Source: Mauremys mutica (Eukaryota > Chordata > Testudines > Geoemydidae). From it: a stretch of DNA of 64,000 bases. Within the stretch, counting starts at the first letter, position 1; every line of letters begins with the position of its first letter. The stretch is taken from positions 69,447,697 to 69,511,696 of the forward strand of contig NC_059072.1 of assembly GCF_020497125.1 (NCBI RefSeq). The letters run 5' to 3'. The position numbers and the translations under genes are program-made. The notes under the pieces were generated by a model. The model did not search any database and was not told where the DNA came from. It saw nothing but the letters and a program-made list of their open reading frames with translations. Shown here piece after piece: positions 32,040-42,876 of this stretch.

Positions 32040-33195
32040 TGTTAGCTTAACGCCCTCCTGACCTGTCTCCTAGAAGACTGGTTTTCCTTCTAATGAGGTG
32101 GAACTTATCCAAACTGGACAGTCCTCCTTCTTCATGGAAAGTGGACAAATGTTCCGTAAAACAAAAACCCTCTCTACCTTTCACCCCTTAATTAGCCAGC
32201 AGTTCATTTACAGAGTCTTCTGCCTTGTACCTTGCTTTGCTTACCGAACAGGCAGGGTGTCTGATAAGATCACTTGCACAGTCTTCTACTTCAGCATCCT
32301 TCTGGGTTCCCTGAAGTTATCTATAATGTGTGAGGTATCCCATGAAGCAGTGTTTTTAGCAGTAAAAGATCACTGCTGCGGGTGCTTGTCAGCACTAACT
32401 TCAGAAGCCTATCCAATCTTCAAGTGACGTCAAGGGTCTTGTCTCCAGAAAGACACCATAGCTTGGCTCCAGCATGCTATCCTATTGTCTGTCTGTCCCT
32501 TGCACAATGTTCTTTCTGTTCCTCTTAGTATAGAATCATTAGCAAAGATTGCCTGTGTTCTTTGGATGGTTGGAAATCTCTTTGAGTATTATGGAGTTTA
32601 CCTACTTGTCATTTGGGGAATATGAAGTTTAATTTAGGTAGTTTACCCACTTCGCTGTTTACTACCACACCACTAACTGAGCAGTCATCCTCAAGTATGT
32701 CCCATACACCTCTCCATTTCATTTGACCAACTGGATCTTAAGAGATATTTTCTGCAGTTTATATGCGGAAAACCTATGATGACTGGATGCTTCTAGCTCT
32801 GTAGAATTCCTCCAGGTCCTCTTCTCTCTAATGATCACAGCCTCATCCGTGTCTATCTCCAGCCACTTAGAATGGCACCTGGTCCCTTTACCTCTGGTGC
32901 TTATGAACTGCTCAGCCTCATCTTTGGTTTCCACTCTTTCTGGAACCTTCATTCCCAGTTCCTTTCTTTCTTGAACCGGGGGTGGTGATGCTTCCCAGGC
33001 TGGGCGACCAATACCCCTCAGCCTCTCTGATGCACTGAACAATCAGTACTTGTCCTTCCCAACCACGAGTCTTTTCCTTCGGAACAGCCACTAACGTGCA
33101 CTTCATACAGAGGAAATATCTTCTGGCTTCAGGTAGGAAAGAAAATATGGCACATCTGTGGCAGGTCACAACCACTGTTCCAGCATTGTCCATTA
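32040..33195 (-). pseudogene. CR1 ORF1 (zinc-finger-like N-terminus, esterase remnant)
   Basis: The N-terminus on the minus strand reads VVVTCHRCAIFSFLPEARRYF, LCMKCTLVAVP, a C-x2-C...C-x2-C arrangement typical of CR1 ORF1, which binds the element's RNA. Further downstream, nucleotide order parallels the esterase part of the better copy at 40793-41644, but no catalytic motif is readable. Several frame breaks are present. Confidence 0.6.
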
Positions 33196-33230
33196 CAGCA
33201 CTGAATATAGAACTGTACCTACTACACTAT

Positions 33231-33955
33231 GCCTCACAGCTCAACTCCACCCCCTCTCTAACAGGGAAGGATTAATCACTCAGAAACTTCAAATCCCGGG
33301 GATGATCACAGATCAGTGCCCTCAGTGAGACATAACAAACAGATCTGTACCACGTGGCCTGTTTAGGGGGCCAAAAGCCCAGTCACAACAACCCTCACAG
33401 AGAACAAACAAAATGAACACACAACTCATCAAGTTCCTCTACCTCTAAGCATAGGGTCCTCATCTATCCCCTCCAAAACTCCCGCTTGCAACTCCTGTAT
33501 ACTTCTCATCTTTCACTGAGCACCAGATTCTGTCCTGAACATTTTCCACCCTGACCATAATGACGTTCAAAACACCAGCATTCTCCCTATTCGCCACACC
33601 CTACCCCTTCCAAAAAAATAATAAAAACATTACCACAAACAGTGTTTCTACACTGCAAACCAAGACAGATATAGCTAGATCTCAGTTACAGCTGTGCAAC
33701 CCACTGTCCTAATTTATAGCACTGTTGCATTGTGGAACCCACTAGGTTATGTAACCCACAATTGATACTGTCATGGTCAAATAATCCTTAAACAAAACAA
33801 AATGAGGTACCAAAGACTTCCCCTCCTCCTCTCTGTGCCCTAGCCATGTGTCACATTGGAGTCTGGGGTTCAGCAGGATGGGAGGTATTGGATGAGCCAA
33901 TTAGGGATGAAGTAGTGGGTGTGAGGAGGAAGCTGCCTCCCCTTTGAGCCGGATG
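33231..33955. other. Unassigned non-coding DNA
   Basis: No gene or repeat recognised between the CR1 5' region and the L1-like piece. Confidence 0.45.
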
Positions 33956-33959
33956 TAAA

Positions 33960-34440
33960 GGGAATTTCACTGGCAAGGCAAAAATGCAAAATGAATTTGT
34001 TTGCAGATGGAATTATTATGTAAACAGCATCAAATTATATTGTTCCTCTACCAAATATGATAAAGTAAATTAAAGATTATGGGACGATTGAAGGTTTTAA
34101 ACTAAATTACAATACATCCACCTGGTCATTATGGGATTGGAAATCTCAGAGGATTTACTTTCAGATAGACAAAGCAGGTATTAAATACTTATGAATAGGT
34201 GTTACACTGGCCCTAGAGGCTTTTCTATGAACCAACTGCACATTAGTGCTTATAATACATAAATCGGCATTGCAAAAATGGGGAAAGCTACTGCTCTCCT
34301 AGGCAGGGAGATTGTCTATAATTACAATGAACTCACTCCTTAGAGAGAGATATCTACTATTGTCTGTGTGACCATTCAAAGTACGTGAATCAATGTTACC
34401 AAAGTTAGACAGAACAGCCACCAAATGTATATAAAGCATG
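33960..34440 (+). pseudogene. Possible L1-like reverse transcriptase fragment
   Basis: Plus-strand frames give NEFVCRWNYYVNSI, then VIMGLEISEDLLSD, RQSRY and, after a gap, GIAKMGKATALLGREIVYNYNEL. The order fits the L1 RT stretch FADDI...WDLEIS...IKYLGI...KWGKLPLSWLGRI. Stops interrupt it throughout. The match is from memory and weak at single positions. Confidence 0.4.
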
Positions 34441-35499
34441 AAAGGGAAACTCACACAGAGGATCAAAGACTGAGCTTCTCCATACTTAAATTATTAACAT
34501 TACAGCATTGGGGGCAGGAAATATCCTGCTTTACCCACTGTCTATGTTGGGAGATATGTAGCAGGCTCCCGGTTCCACGGTGTATTAGGAGGTTGGTGAG
34601 AAACTAACAATTTACTACACATGCACACACCCATCATATGTAAAGCAAATCCATTCAGTCGGGGTTGCAAATAAGTGAAGATAAAGCCAAAAAGTATTTC
34701 AGCAGGAAAATGACTAAGATGTGGTTTGCTCCTCTGGCATAGCTGAATGCACCAATCTGTGGGCTAAAATATAGGCTGGCTTTTTTAAAAAAACAAAAAA
34801 AAAGGTATGTTTGTTTGAGAAACAGACTAGTATAGAATATAGAGGATGAAATTCTGGCCTCATTGAAGTCAATAGGATTTTGCCATTGACATCAGTGTGG
34901 CCAGGATTTCACTCCAGAATTTATAATAGCATCCACGAGTTAGAAAAATGAAAAGGTTATCAGCATGAGATAGATAAGCAAAGATTACATGTTTATAGCC
35001 ATTCCTTGCTAAGGGAGCTGGTTTTCTTAGCCATATTGTACACCCTTTGCTGGATAGAACAATTTTACTTAGATGCTCATAATAATGATATTTTAGTGTA
35101 ACTTTTTTCCAAGCAAAATCCAAGTCTTCCATTGGGACTTTTATCACATGGTGAGTCCAGGGCACCATTTCTGATTTGTCTTCATAAATACTAAATCTGA
35201 ACAAATACCTACCCATATTTCCAGGAGGAATCGAAGACTTGGGTTTCCATGGATCCGAAAATGATCATCTACTCAGAGACTCAGTTTAACTTTTCATTCC
35301 CCAAAAAAGAACATTATGGGGTGTTATGGGATTTGATAGATCAAGAGCTCTTTAGCAATTACAATCAATTTATTCATGGAACAGTACTTAAGAGCCACAC
35401 AGGATTGTGTTTCTATATAGGTTTTCCAAGCACTATTATGGATGGTGGAAGGTAATTAACTATAGTAAATCAGTTAACAATTTGTAATATCAGGAGTGA
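34441..35499. other. Unassigned DNA
   Basis: A minus-strand open stretch at 34869-35216 (115 codons) resembles no protein I know. At about 34850-34915 there is a copy of the GAAGTCAATAGG/CCATTGACATCAG fold-back seen elsewhere in the window. Confidence 0.4.
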
Positions 35500-36270
35500 C
35501 AGATGTTCCCTAAAATATAAATAAAATGCCTATGAGACGTTTTCATCACTGGGGATTTGCCTTTCCTGAGTCTAGCACATTATTAATTTCACTCCCCATT
35601 ATGGGGCTAACTAGATATTCTCTCTTAGCAGCTCCAGCTTTATATAACTCCTTTACACCCTGTGATTTAAATTCAATAACCCCCCTTCTATTTTTGAATA
35701 ATGTGTTTTGAACAGTTGGCAGGATAATCTCTATGGTTTATAATGGTGTACTTTTGGTGTTGGTTTTTATTCTTTCGCTCTCTCCCCATGGTAATAAATA
35801 TTCTTTGATGCACAATGGAAAGAGAGACCATTTAAGTAAATTCTCCAACTCAGTCTATTTTTGTTGTTGTTGTTGTTGCTGTTGGAAATGTAATCAGCTT
35901 TTCCATAAGGAGACCATCCTATGAGTTAATCTTGTCTCTTTTAATTACCTTCCCCATTCTTTATTTGGCCCCCAAAGTACAATTGTTTGTTTTTTTGTAA
36001 TAAGTCTTCTCACTGCCATTTTCACAGTGTTCCAAACCATAGTAAGGTTAATGGTTCCTTTATTAATCCTCATGTGCAACTCTTACTCTTCATTAACTGT
36101 TTGAACACAGAAATTATCTTTTAATAACGATGAATTGAAATCTCCAATTTCTGTTTCCTGTCTCTTTCCTGAACCTTCTTAATGATATTAGATAATGATC
36201 AAAAATCACTACTGGTGAATTCACTTTTCAGTTACTTTACTGAGCATGGGGTAGGGTGATTAAATTGGGT
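35500..36270 (-). pseudogene. Possible L1-like ORF2 fragment (endonuclease end and linker)
   Basis: On the minus strand at about 36220-36110 the frame reads VIFDHYLISLRRFRKETGNRNWRF, similar to the L1 endonuclease end (SDHNPISL) and the following RWRFN segment. Further on, after shifts, comes KDNFCVQTVNEE, then MRINKGTINLTMVWNTVKMAVR, like the L1 linker. The orientation is opposite to the fragment at 33960. It contains a (TTG)n-type repeat at 35862-35884. Confidence 0.4.
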
Positions 36271-38207
36271 ATCAGTATATGTGAGTATAGGGTTGATGGG
36301 CATGAGAATAAAATGTTCCATGTGGCTCCTGACAAATGTGAAATATTTATTTATCTACTTGTCAGTCCTTTCTTCTTGTCAGTCTTCACATTTTCACTAT
36401 TATCTGCTTTGATCTATTTGCCTCTATGCCCCAAGGCAGGGAGCCTCTCTTTATGACTAGGTAGTCTGGAAGGACCGGTTGCTTGAGATTCAGCTGAGGA
36501 AATTTTACTATAAACTTTTGAGTTACTGACTCTGAGATCCTTTTAAGCTGTATTTCTTCTTGTGTTCTTTTTGTGTCTCTGCTGCCAATTATTTCCTCCC
36601 AGGATCTTTCTCCATCTCCTCTGCCTGCAAATACTTTTGTGTATGTGGCTCACTTTGTCCACATATTAGTTATCCAGTAATCAAGAAGTGCTCTTTTCTA
36701 GGTATTAATGATTGTTTTAGTAGTGTTTAAGCCTTTGGAGGTGATAAATTGTGGAATCAAACTCACAGTGTGAGCAGACCATTAAAATCTAGCATCTCTC
36801 TGGGTGACCTCTAGCATACTCTGCCAATACATTTTTTAAAGTGAACCACATGGTGTCAGAGAGGCTGTCACAATTACACAGGTCACAAACATCTGCTAAG
36901 GTCTGCAGCCTCTTCTGCTGCTTCTTTTGCCAAGACTCCATGCTGCAGCTTCTGCTCTGATGCTACAGTTGTAGCATGCAGAAATTAACATCTCCCAAAT
37001 CCCTGGGCCTGTCTTAGTCTACCATTAGCATTCTTTGCTGTTAGACTTTTTTCATGATGACTTCTGTGGGGTTTATGCTATTATGAAAGTCACACTGTTT
37101 GCAAATATGAATACATATGCACATCAAGCCTCTAAACTCATATGTCATATGCTGGGTATCTCTCTTGCTGCATTCCTCCAAAGAAGAGCACACTTCTCAA
37201 AGCTACTTGGCTCATCCATTTTCCATCAGTATGGAGACAAGTAACTTGAAGGCAAGAAGTAGCTTTCTTTAAAGTTTGACTCTAACTGATGCATTTCCAA
37301 GTGCAGCTAATAGCGTGCACATGGTGGGATGTCTGGCTTTTACTATTAACTCTATGCTGCACCCAGAGAATTTGGCTGGATGTACCAGAGATAAAGATTG
37401 TCAGGAAGCTGGTTATGTCTTCCAGATTCTCTGCCAGGCACAGCAGGCTACTCTAACTGGGGATTGCTAGAGCATGACGTGCACCAGCTGTTCCCCCGGT
37501 ACCCAACTTCCCCAAGACATGCCTCCTGCATCAGAGGTTGTGGCATAGAAGCTGGCTACACTGAGTCTCCTCTTCCTATGAGATCTCTCATGTCAAGGGT
37601 CTCCCTATCTAATGGTTTAAGTTCTGTCTCTGTTCCCTTTGCCTTGCCTGAGCAGCACAAAAGAGCAGAGAGTCTGCCAAAAGCACAGACATCTTTGCTA
37701 TTTACAATTATATCATTTCAAATCTTTATTCTTAAACATGCAGCACAGAGTATGCTTATGGCACATACAGAAGCTTAGAGTCACTTAACACATTACCTCT
37801 CCCTTATTCCATGAGCTTACCTTTTCCTGTGAATTATTCTCTGTTCTCTTTTGCTAGGGATGATTGGTATCCTTCCAGCAGCTTACTAGCTCATTTTTTT
37901 CATTTGATTTATTTTAGGGTATTTCTATTTTAGCCAGCAGCTAGTTAGCTAATTGTATACTGTATCTAATTTTGGGAATGTTCATAATTTTAATAATCAA
38001 AAAGTCATTTGTTTTTCACCTGTTTGAAACTGCTAAGTGCTATGAATATTTTATTTGCATTGCATTGTGTCTTAGGGATCAACTGGATAAACTGTATAGT
38101 TTCATTTGCTCACTGGTAAACTGCACTCCACTTTCTTAGCGGAATGGAGCTCTACTCTTTGCCACACTTGTGACGTACAGTCGAAGCCCTTAAACATGTA
38201 CCCATTG
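36271..38207. other. Unassigned non-coding DNA
   Basis: No supported gene or repeat. Open frames of up to 126 codons (37398-37778) do not resemble known proteins. Confidence 0.45.
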
Positions 38208-38215
38208 CCTTAGAT

Positions 38216-38531
38216 CAGCCATTCTCAAACTGTGGGTCGGGACCCCAAAGCAGGTCATGACCCCATTAAAATGGGGTCGCCAGGGCCAGCATTAGACTTG
38301 CTGGGACCCAGGATTGAAGCTGAAGCCCGAGCTCTCCACAAAACCCGGAACGGCGGGGCTAGGGCTCCAGCCCCCTCTCCCCCACACCCAGGGGGCAGGA
38401 CTTGGGCTCTGGCCTTCTCTCCCCCAACATTTGAGGCGGTGGGGCATGGGCTATGGTCCCCACCTTTGAGGTCATGTAGTAATTTTGTTGTCATAAGGGG
38501 CTTGCGGTGGAATGAAGTTTAGGAACTCCTG
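38216..38531. mobile_element. hAT non-autonomous element with perfect 8-bp duplication
   Basis: This 316-bp element has ends CAGCCATTCTCAAACTGTGG and, as the complement of the right end, CAGGAGTTCCTAAACTTC. CCTTAGAT is present on both sides (38208-38215 and 38532-38539). The body is shared with 23970-24322 (AATGGGGTCGCCAGGGCC; GGTCATGTAGTAATTTTGTT). It has no gene; the open frames on both strands are by-products of GC-rich palindromic sequence. Confidence 0.92.
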
Positions 38532-38869
38532 CCTTAGATAATAGGAAAGGGGTCAATTCACCTTCACTGAAGTGATGGCGTCATGCTACATAACAACTTG
38601 CCAATGGACCAGGAATGGACCACTTCTTTCTCCACAGAGGGCTGGTCACCTCTTCCTCATACTGTGCTAACCAGTGCAGCAGTCTGGGAGCTGATCTTGT
38701 TCGTGAAGACAGAGGCAAAAAAAGCATTGAGTACATTAGCTTTTTCCACATCCTCTGTCACTAGGTTGCCTCCCTTATTCAGTAAGGGGCCCACACTTTC
38801 CTTGACTTTCTTCTTGTTGCTAACATACCTGAAGAAACCCTTCTTGTTACTCTTAACATCTCTTGCTAG

Positions 38870-39322
38870 TGTGGCAAAGTACCTTCTTCTCCTCAGCAGG
38901 CTCAGTCCTTTTTAGTCTTGGAGACACAGGCTTGGGCAAGGCAAATCCTTATAGGTAGCACAGGGTCCGGCTATTCCTTTCCTCAGTCAGTCCCTTGTGC
39001 TTGTTTTCCTTCCCTCCTGGGGACGGAGTGCAGCCTTCCTTCCTGTAAGGGTTCAGTGTCTCGCTGCACCCGGCCTACTGGCACTTCCCTGCTTCTCTCA
39101 CTCTCTCACCCTGCTTCCTTCCACGCAGGGGAGGGTTTAAAAAAGTCTCAAGCAGTTGGAGCCAGCTAAACCTAATTAGTTTCCTAGTAACCCATTTTCC
39201 ATCTGAAATTAATTTCCCCATGGTTATCTCTTCTCAGTGGGTAGGGAGAGGCCTTTTAACCCCTGGGACTAATTACTACCTCCCCCCACCCCTTTGTAGC
39301 TGTTTGTCCCGGGTTTGCCACA
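38870..39322. mobile_element. Solo LTR with CTAG target duplication
   Basis: This 453-bp block starts TGTGGCAAAG and ends TTTGCCACA, so it has TG...CA inverted ends. CTAG lies on both sides (38866-38869 and 39323-39326), a 4-bp duplication as made by many retroviral integrases. The CR1 sequence is continuous after removing it (CTCTTGCTAG joins CTGCAACTC). No internal retroviral genes are present, so it is what remains after LTR recombination. Its orientation could not be fixed. Confidence 0.9.
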
Positions 39323-39326
39323 CTAG

Positions 39327-40360
39327 CTGCAACTCTAAGTATGATTTGGCCTTTCTGATTTCACTCCTGCATGCCTGAGCAATATTTTTATATGCCTCCA
39401 TGGTCATTTGTCCAATCTTCCACTTCTTGTAAGCTTCTTTTTTGTGTTTAAGATCAGCAAGGATTTCACTGTTAAGCCAAGCTGGTCGCCTGCCATATTT
39501 ACTATTCTTTCTACACATTGGGATGGTTTGTTCCTGCAACCTCAATAAGGATTCTTTAAAATACAGCCTGCTCTCCTGGACTCCTTTCCCCATCATGTTA
39601 TTGTCCCAGGGGATCCCGCCCATCAGTTCCCTGAGGGAGTCAAAGTCTGCTTTTCTGAAGTCCAGGGTCCGTATTCTGCTGCTCTCCTTTCTTCCTTGTG
39701 TCAGGATCCTGAACTCGACCATCTCATGGTCACTGCCTCCCAGGTTCCCATCCACTTTTGCTTCCCCTACTAATTCTTCCCGGTTTGTGAGCAGCAGGTC
39801 AAGAAGAGCTCTGCCCCTAGTTGGTTCCTCCAGCACTTGCACCAGGAAATTGTCCCCTACACTTTCCAAAAACTTCTTGGATTGTCTGTGCACCGCTGTA
39901 TTGCTCTTCCAGCAGATATCAGGGTGATTAAAGTCTCCCATGAGAACCAGGGCCTGCGATCTAATAACTTCTGTTAGTTGCTGGAATAAAGTCTCATCCA
40001 CCTCATCCCTCTGGTCTGGTAGTCTATAGCAGACTCCCACCACGACATCATCCTTGTTGTTCACACTTCTAAACTTAATCCAGAGACTCTCAGGTTTTTC
40101 TGCAGTTTCATACCGGAGCTCTGAGCAGTCATACTGCTTTCTTACATACAATGCAACTTTCCCACCTTTTCTGCCCTGCCTGTTCTTCCTGAACAGTTTA
40201 TATCCATCCATGACAGTACTCCAGTCATGTGAGTTATCCCACCAAGTCTCATCATAGTTCCAGTCACATCATAGTTCCTTGACTGTGCCAGAACTTCCAG
40301 TTCCCCCTGCTTGTTTCCCAGGCTTCTTGCATTTATGTATAGGCACTTAAGATAACTCAC
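39327..40360 (-). pseudogene. CR1 ORF2 APE endonuclease domain, nearly open
   Basis: The endonuclease nicks target DNA for CR1 insertion. Frame 1 (40360-40250) has YLKCLYINARSLGNKQGELE, including the early catalytic Asn. A shift near 40250, next to the short duplication of CATCATAGTTCC, leads to a 295-residue open stretch. This includes DGYKLFRKNRQGRKGGKVALY, the catalytic GDFNHPDICW, LLDLLLTNREELVGEA and the terminal GGSDHEMVEFRIL (SDH motif). The linker follows (RRPAWLNSEILADLKHKKEAY, EIRKAKSYLELQL) and stops at the LTR junction at 39327. All key endonuclease motifs are intact; only the frameshift and the LTR disable it. Confidence 0.88.
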
Positions 40361-40393
40361 TGATCATCCCACTTTCTCAGAATGAGACAGGAG

Positions 40394-40691
40394 CAGGGCC
40401 GGCTCCAGACCCCAGCGCGCCAAGCGCGTGCTTGGGGCGGCATCCCGCAGGAGGGCGGCAGGCGGCGCCGGTGGACCTCCCGCAGACGTGCCTGCGGAGG
40501 GGCCGCTGCTCCCGCGGCTCCAGTGGAGCATCCACAGGCGTGCCTGCGGGAGGTCCACGGGAGCCACGGGAGCAGCAGCCCCTCCGCAGGCACATCTGCG
40601 GGAGGTCCACCGGCGCCGCGGGACCGGCGAACGCCAGAGCGCCCCCCGCGGCGTGCCGCTTGGGGTGGCGGAAATCCTAGAGCCGCCCCTA
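40394..40691. mobile_element. GC-rich hAT-type element with 8-bp duplication
   Basis: This 298-bp, strongly GC-rich palindromic insert lies between CR1 ORF1 and ORF2. The ends are CAGGGCCGGCTCCAG and, as the complement of the right end, TAGGGGCGGCTCTAG. Flanking 8-mers are GACAGGAG and GACAGGAA, seven of eight identical. Inside, units such as CCTCCGCAGGCAC and GTGCCTGCGGGAGG repeat in both orientations. Long open frames on both strands result from the high GC content and are not genes. Confidence 0.85.
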
Positions 40692-40792
40692 GACAGGAAT
40701 CCTCCCCTCTTGCGCTCGCCTGCTTGTGATTCCTCCTGGTATCCCATTTCCCCCACTTACCTCAGGGTTTTGGTCTCCTTCCCCCAGTAAAC

Positions 40793-41780
40793 CTAGTTTA
40801 AAGCCCTCCTCACTAGGTTAGCCAGCCTGCTTGCGAAGATGCTCTTCCCTCTCTTCGTTAGGTGGAGCCCGTCTCTGCCTAGCACTCCTCCTTCTTGGAA
40901 CACCATCCCATGGTCGAAGAATCCAAAGCCTTCTCTCTGACACCACCTGCATAGCCATTTGTTGACTTCCAGGATTCGATGGTCTCTATCCGGGCCTTTT
41001 CCTTGCATAGGGAGGATGGACGAGAACACCGCTTGTGCCTCAAACTCCTATATCCTTCTTCTCAGAGCTACATAGTCTGCAGTGATCCGCTCAAGGTCAT
41101 TCTTGGCAGTATCATTGATGCCTACATGGAGAAGCAGGAAGGGGTAATGATCCGAGGGCTTGATGAGTCTCGGCAGTCTCTCTGTCACATCATGAATCCT
41201 AGCTCCTGGCAAGCAGCAGACCTCTCGGTTTTCCCGGTCGGGGCAGCAGATAGATGACTCAGTCCCCCTGAGGAGGGAGTCCCCGACCACCACCACCCTC
41301 CTCCTTCTCTTGGGAGTGGTGGTCATGGAACCCCCAACCCTAGGACAGTGCATCTCATGCCTTCCAATTGGTGGAGTCTCCTTCTGCTCCCTTCCCTCAG
41401 ATGTATCATCTAGTCCACTCTCCGCATTAGTACCTGTGGAGAGAACATGAAAATGGTTGCTCACCTGTATCTCCATTGCTGGTACATGGACGCTCCTTTT
41501 TCTTCTTCTGCTGCCAATTTTCTTCGCCGCCCTTCTGTCCCCGCTGTGCAGCCTGCTCTGATTCTTCAGAATGTTGTGCCATAGAAGCATATCCTGACAT
41601 CTGTCCAGGAAATCTTCATTTTCTCTTATGCAACGCAGGGTCAATACTTGTTTCTACAGACCTCAAACCTTCTCTTCCAATATTGAGACCAGCTTGTACT
41701 TTGTACAAGTCGCTTCTGTCCTGTGGAAGAAAGGCAAACATGGCACAACCTGTGCAGATTACAACAGCTTAATGTTCACC
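40793..41780 (-). pseudogene. CR1 ORF1 with SGNH/GDSL esterase domain
   Basis: CR1 ORF1 binds element RNA and carries a lipase/esterase-like domain. The N-terminus (about 41775-41650) reads CTGCAMFAFLPQDRSD and, in another frame, CTKYKLVSILEEKV, a cysteine motif with one Cys lost. Then 41644-41051 is open: TLRCIRENEDFLDRCQDM, basic RRAAKKIGSRRRKR, VVVVGDSLLRGTE (catalytic Ser in GDS) and LLLHVGINDTAKNDLERI (GxND block). A single TAG at 41048-41050 precedes 41047-40793 in the same frame: VFSSILPMQGKG and LGRDGLHLTKRGKSIFASRLANLV, where DGLH gives the catalytic Asp and His. So the esterase triad is complete and only one stop splits it. Confidence 0.85.
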
Positions 41781-41950
41781 CTCCATATTACCTTCTTTCT
41801 AAGCGCTTCCTCAGCTGTTGCAGAAACTACTCAGAGAAGCCCACAAGGTGAAAGCCTCCATGGGCTCTCCCCAGGCAAACTCCCTCTGTTAGCCTCCACT
41901 GTTCGCCACTCAGCTGGTTCGCTGCTGACTGCCTTTTTATAACAGTCAGG

Positions 41951-42699
41951 CCCACTCAAGGCCCACCTGGAACAAAGCACTCCCAATTCACACTTTTCAA
42001 ACAAACACTCAAGCACAAGTCAATGTCCACCAATTTATATCAGCTAACATTCCTTAATCCTAAAGCTATCAATACCTCATTATTGATTATTATTATATTG
42101 TTATTATTTATTATTGTAACTCTTTTTTACCTGAGCAGCTAGTCAAAATGTCAGCGTGTTGTGGGGTGTTCTAGTTAGGAGGAGAAATTGATGATAATCA
42201 GGTATTTCTTTAATTCAATTTAGCTTATTTACTGAGATTATACATAAAGTCCTGTTTCCCTGAACACAGTAGGAATCAACAGCAGGAGACAATTTCTTTG
42301 CTCACTGTTCCAAGCCTGTCTTTCCAGGTAGCACTCTTTGACAAAACACTTCCTCTCAGAGCCACATTACCCACACTTTTGTTACTGTCTGCTTGGCTTT
42401 ATTTCTGCTTCTGTCTCTCTGTATATCTCTCATCTTGTGCTCTGTCTTTCTCTCTCTCCCACACAAAACCAGTTCCATCAATCCAAACCCTGGCCCTGCA
42501 TTTGAAACCCCTTTGACCACATGGTTCAACTTCTACTCAAGCTTTTTCTGGTCCCTGTATTTGGGATGTCACTGCTATGTTTTCAGCCATTTCTTTACAA
42601 TGGCTTCTTTACATTTATGCTGAGTGTAGAGTGGTGGTTATGCCTGACTCATAACAGCAATGTTTAACCCAACTCATGATTTCATTATTTGCACTGTGC
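41951..42699. other. Unassigned non-coding DNA
   Basis: No gene supported. An (ATT)n-rich patch lies at 42078-42116. The stretch at 42300-42480 is pyrimidine-rich with TCTCTCT runs. Confidence 0.45.
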
Positions 42700-42768
42700 T
42701 AGTGCCCAGAGGCCCAGAGCATTGCACTACACCCTGTACAAAGATATAGTCCCTGCCACAAAGAGCAT
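42700..42768 (+). repeat. Old L2/MIR-like 3' piece
   Basis: AGTGCCCAGAGGCCCAGAGC, GCACTACACCCTGTACAAAG and GTCCCTGCCACAAAGAGC match the repeat also seen at 53755-53860. It is common in amniotes by memory. Confidence 0.5.
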
Positions 42769-42770
42769 AC

Positions 42771-42876
42771 ATTCATAGATTCCAAGGCTAGAAGGGGCCA
42801 TTGTGATCATCTAGTTTGACCTTCTGTATAACAAAGGCCACAGAATTCCCCGCACCAGGAGCATATCTTTTAGAAA
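42771..42876 (-). mobile_element. CR1 3' end, antisense
   Basis: The plus strand reads TTCATAGATTCCAAGGCTAG, AAGGGGCCATTGTGATCATC, TAGTTTGACCTTCTG, the complement of a CR1 3' end with its tail toward 42771. Confidence 0.8.

Larger units (their letters stand above)
28154..33230 (-). mobile_element. Near-full-length antisense CR1 LINE with three guest insertions
   Basis: From the 3' end (complement of the tail, CATAGATTCATAGATTT, at 28154) to ORF1 (about 33195) this is one CR1 read on the minus strand. Guests are a solo LTR (28188-29124), a hAT (29329-29621) and a GC-rich insert (about 29665-29932). Without them the CR1 is about 3.6 kb. All frames are broken, and much of the sequence has drifted more than in the CR1 at 38.5-41.9 kb, so it looks the older of the two. 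Confidence 0.85.
38545..41950 (-). mobile_element. CR1 LINE, 5' part retained, 3' part missing, two guests
   Basis: Read on the minus strand, the CR1 runs from ORF1 (about 41780) through the endonuclease to the start of the RT ([23 protein letters not shown], ending around VEKEVV near 38610). Most of the RT and the 3' tail are absent. This is the reverse of the usual 5' truncation, so a later deletion or rearrangement is likely. Guests are a solo LTR (38870-39322) and a hAT (40394-40691). Confidence 0.85.

Noticed and set aside
34869..35216. Minus-strand 115-codon frame as a host exon
   Set aside because: No splice sites in the right places, no recognisable domain, and it lies between L1-like debris.
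40357..40790. Several overlapping open frames of 77-130 codons on both strands
   Set aside because: They are caused by high GC and palindromic units of a hAT-type insert with its own 8-bp duplication. No protein family matches.
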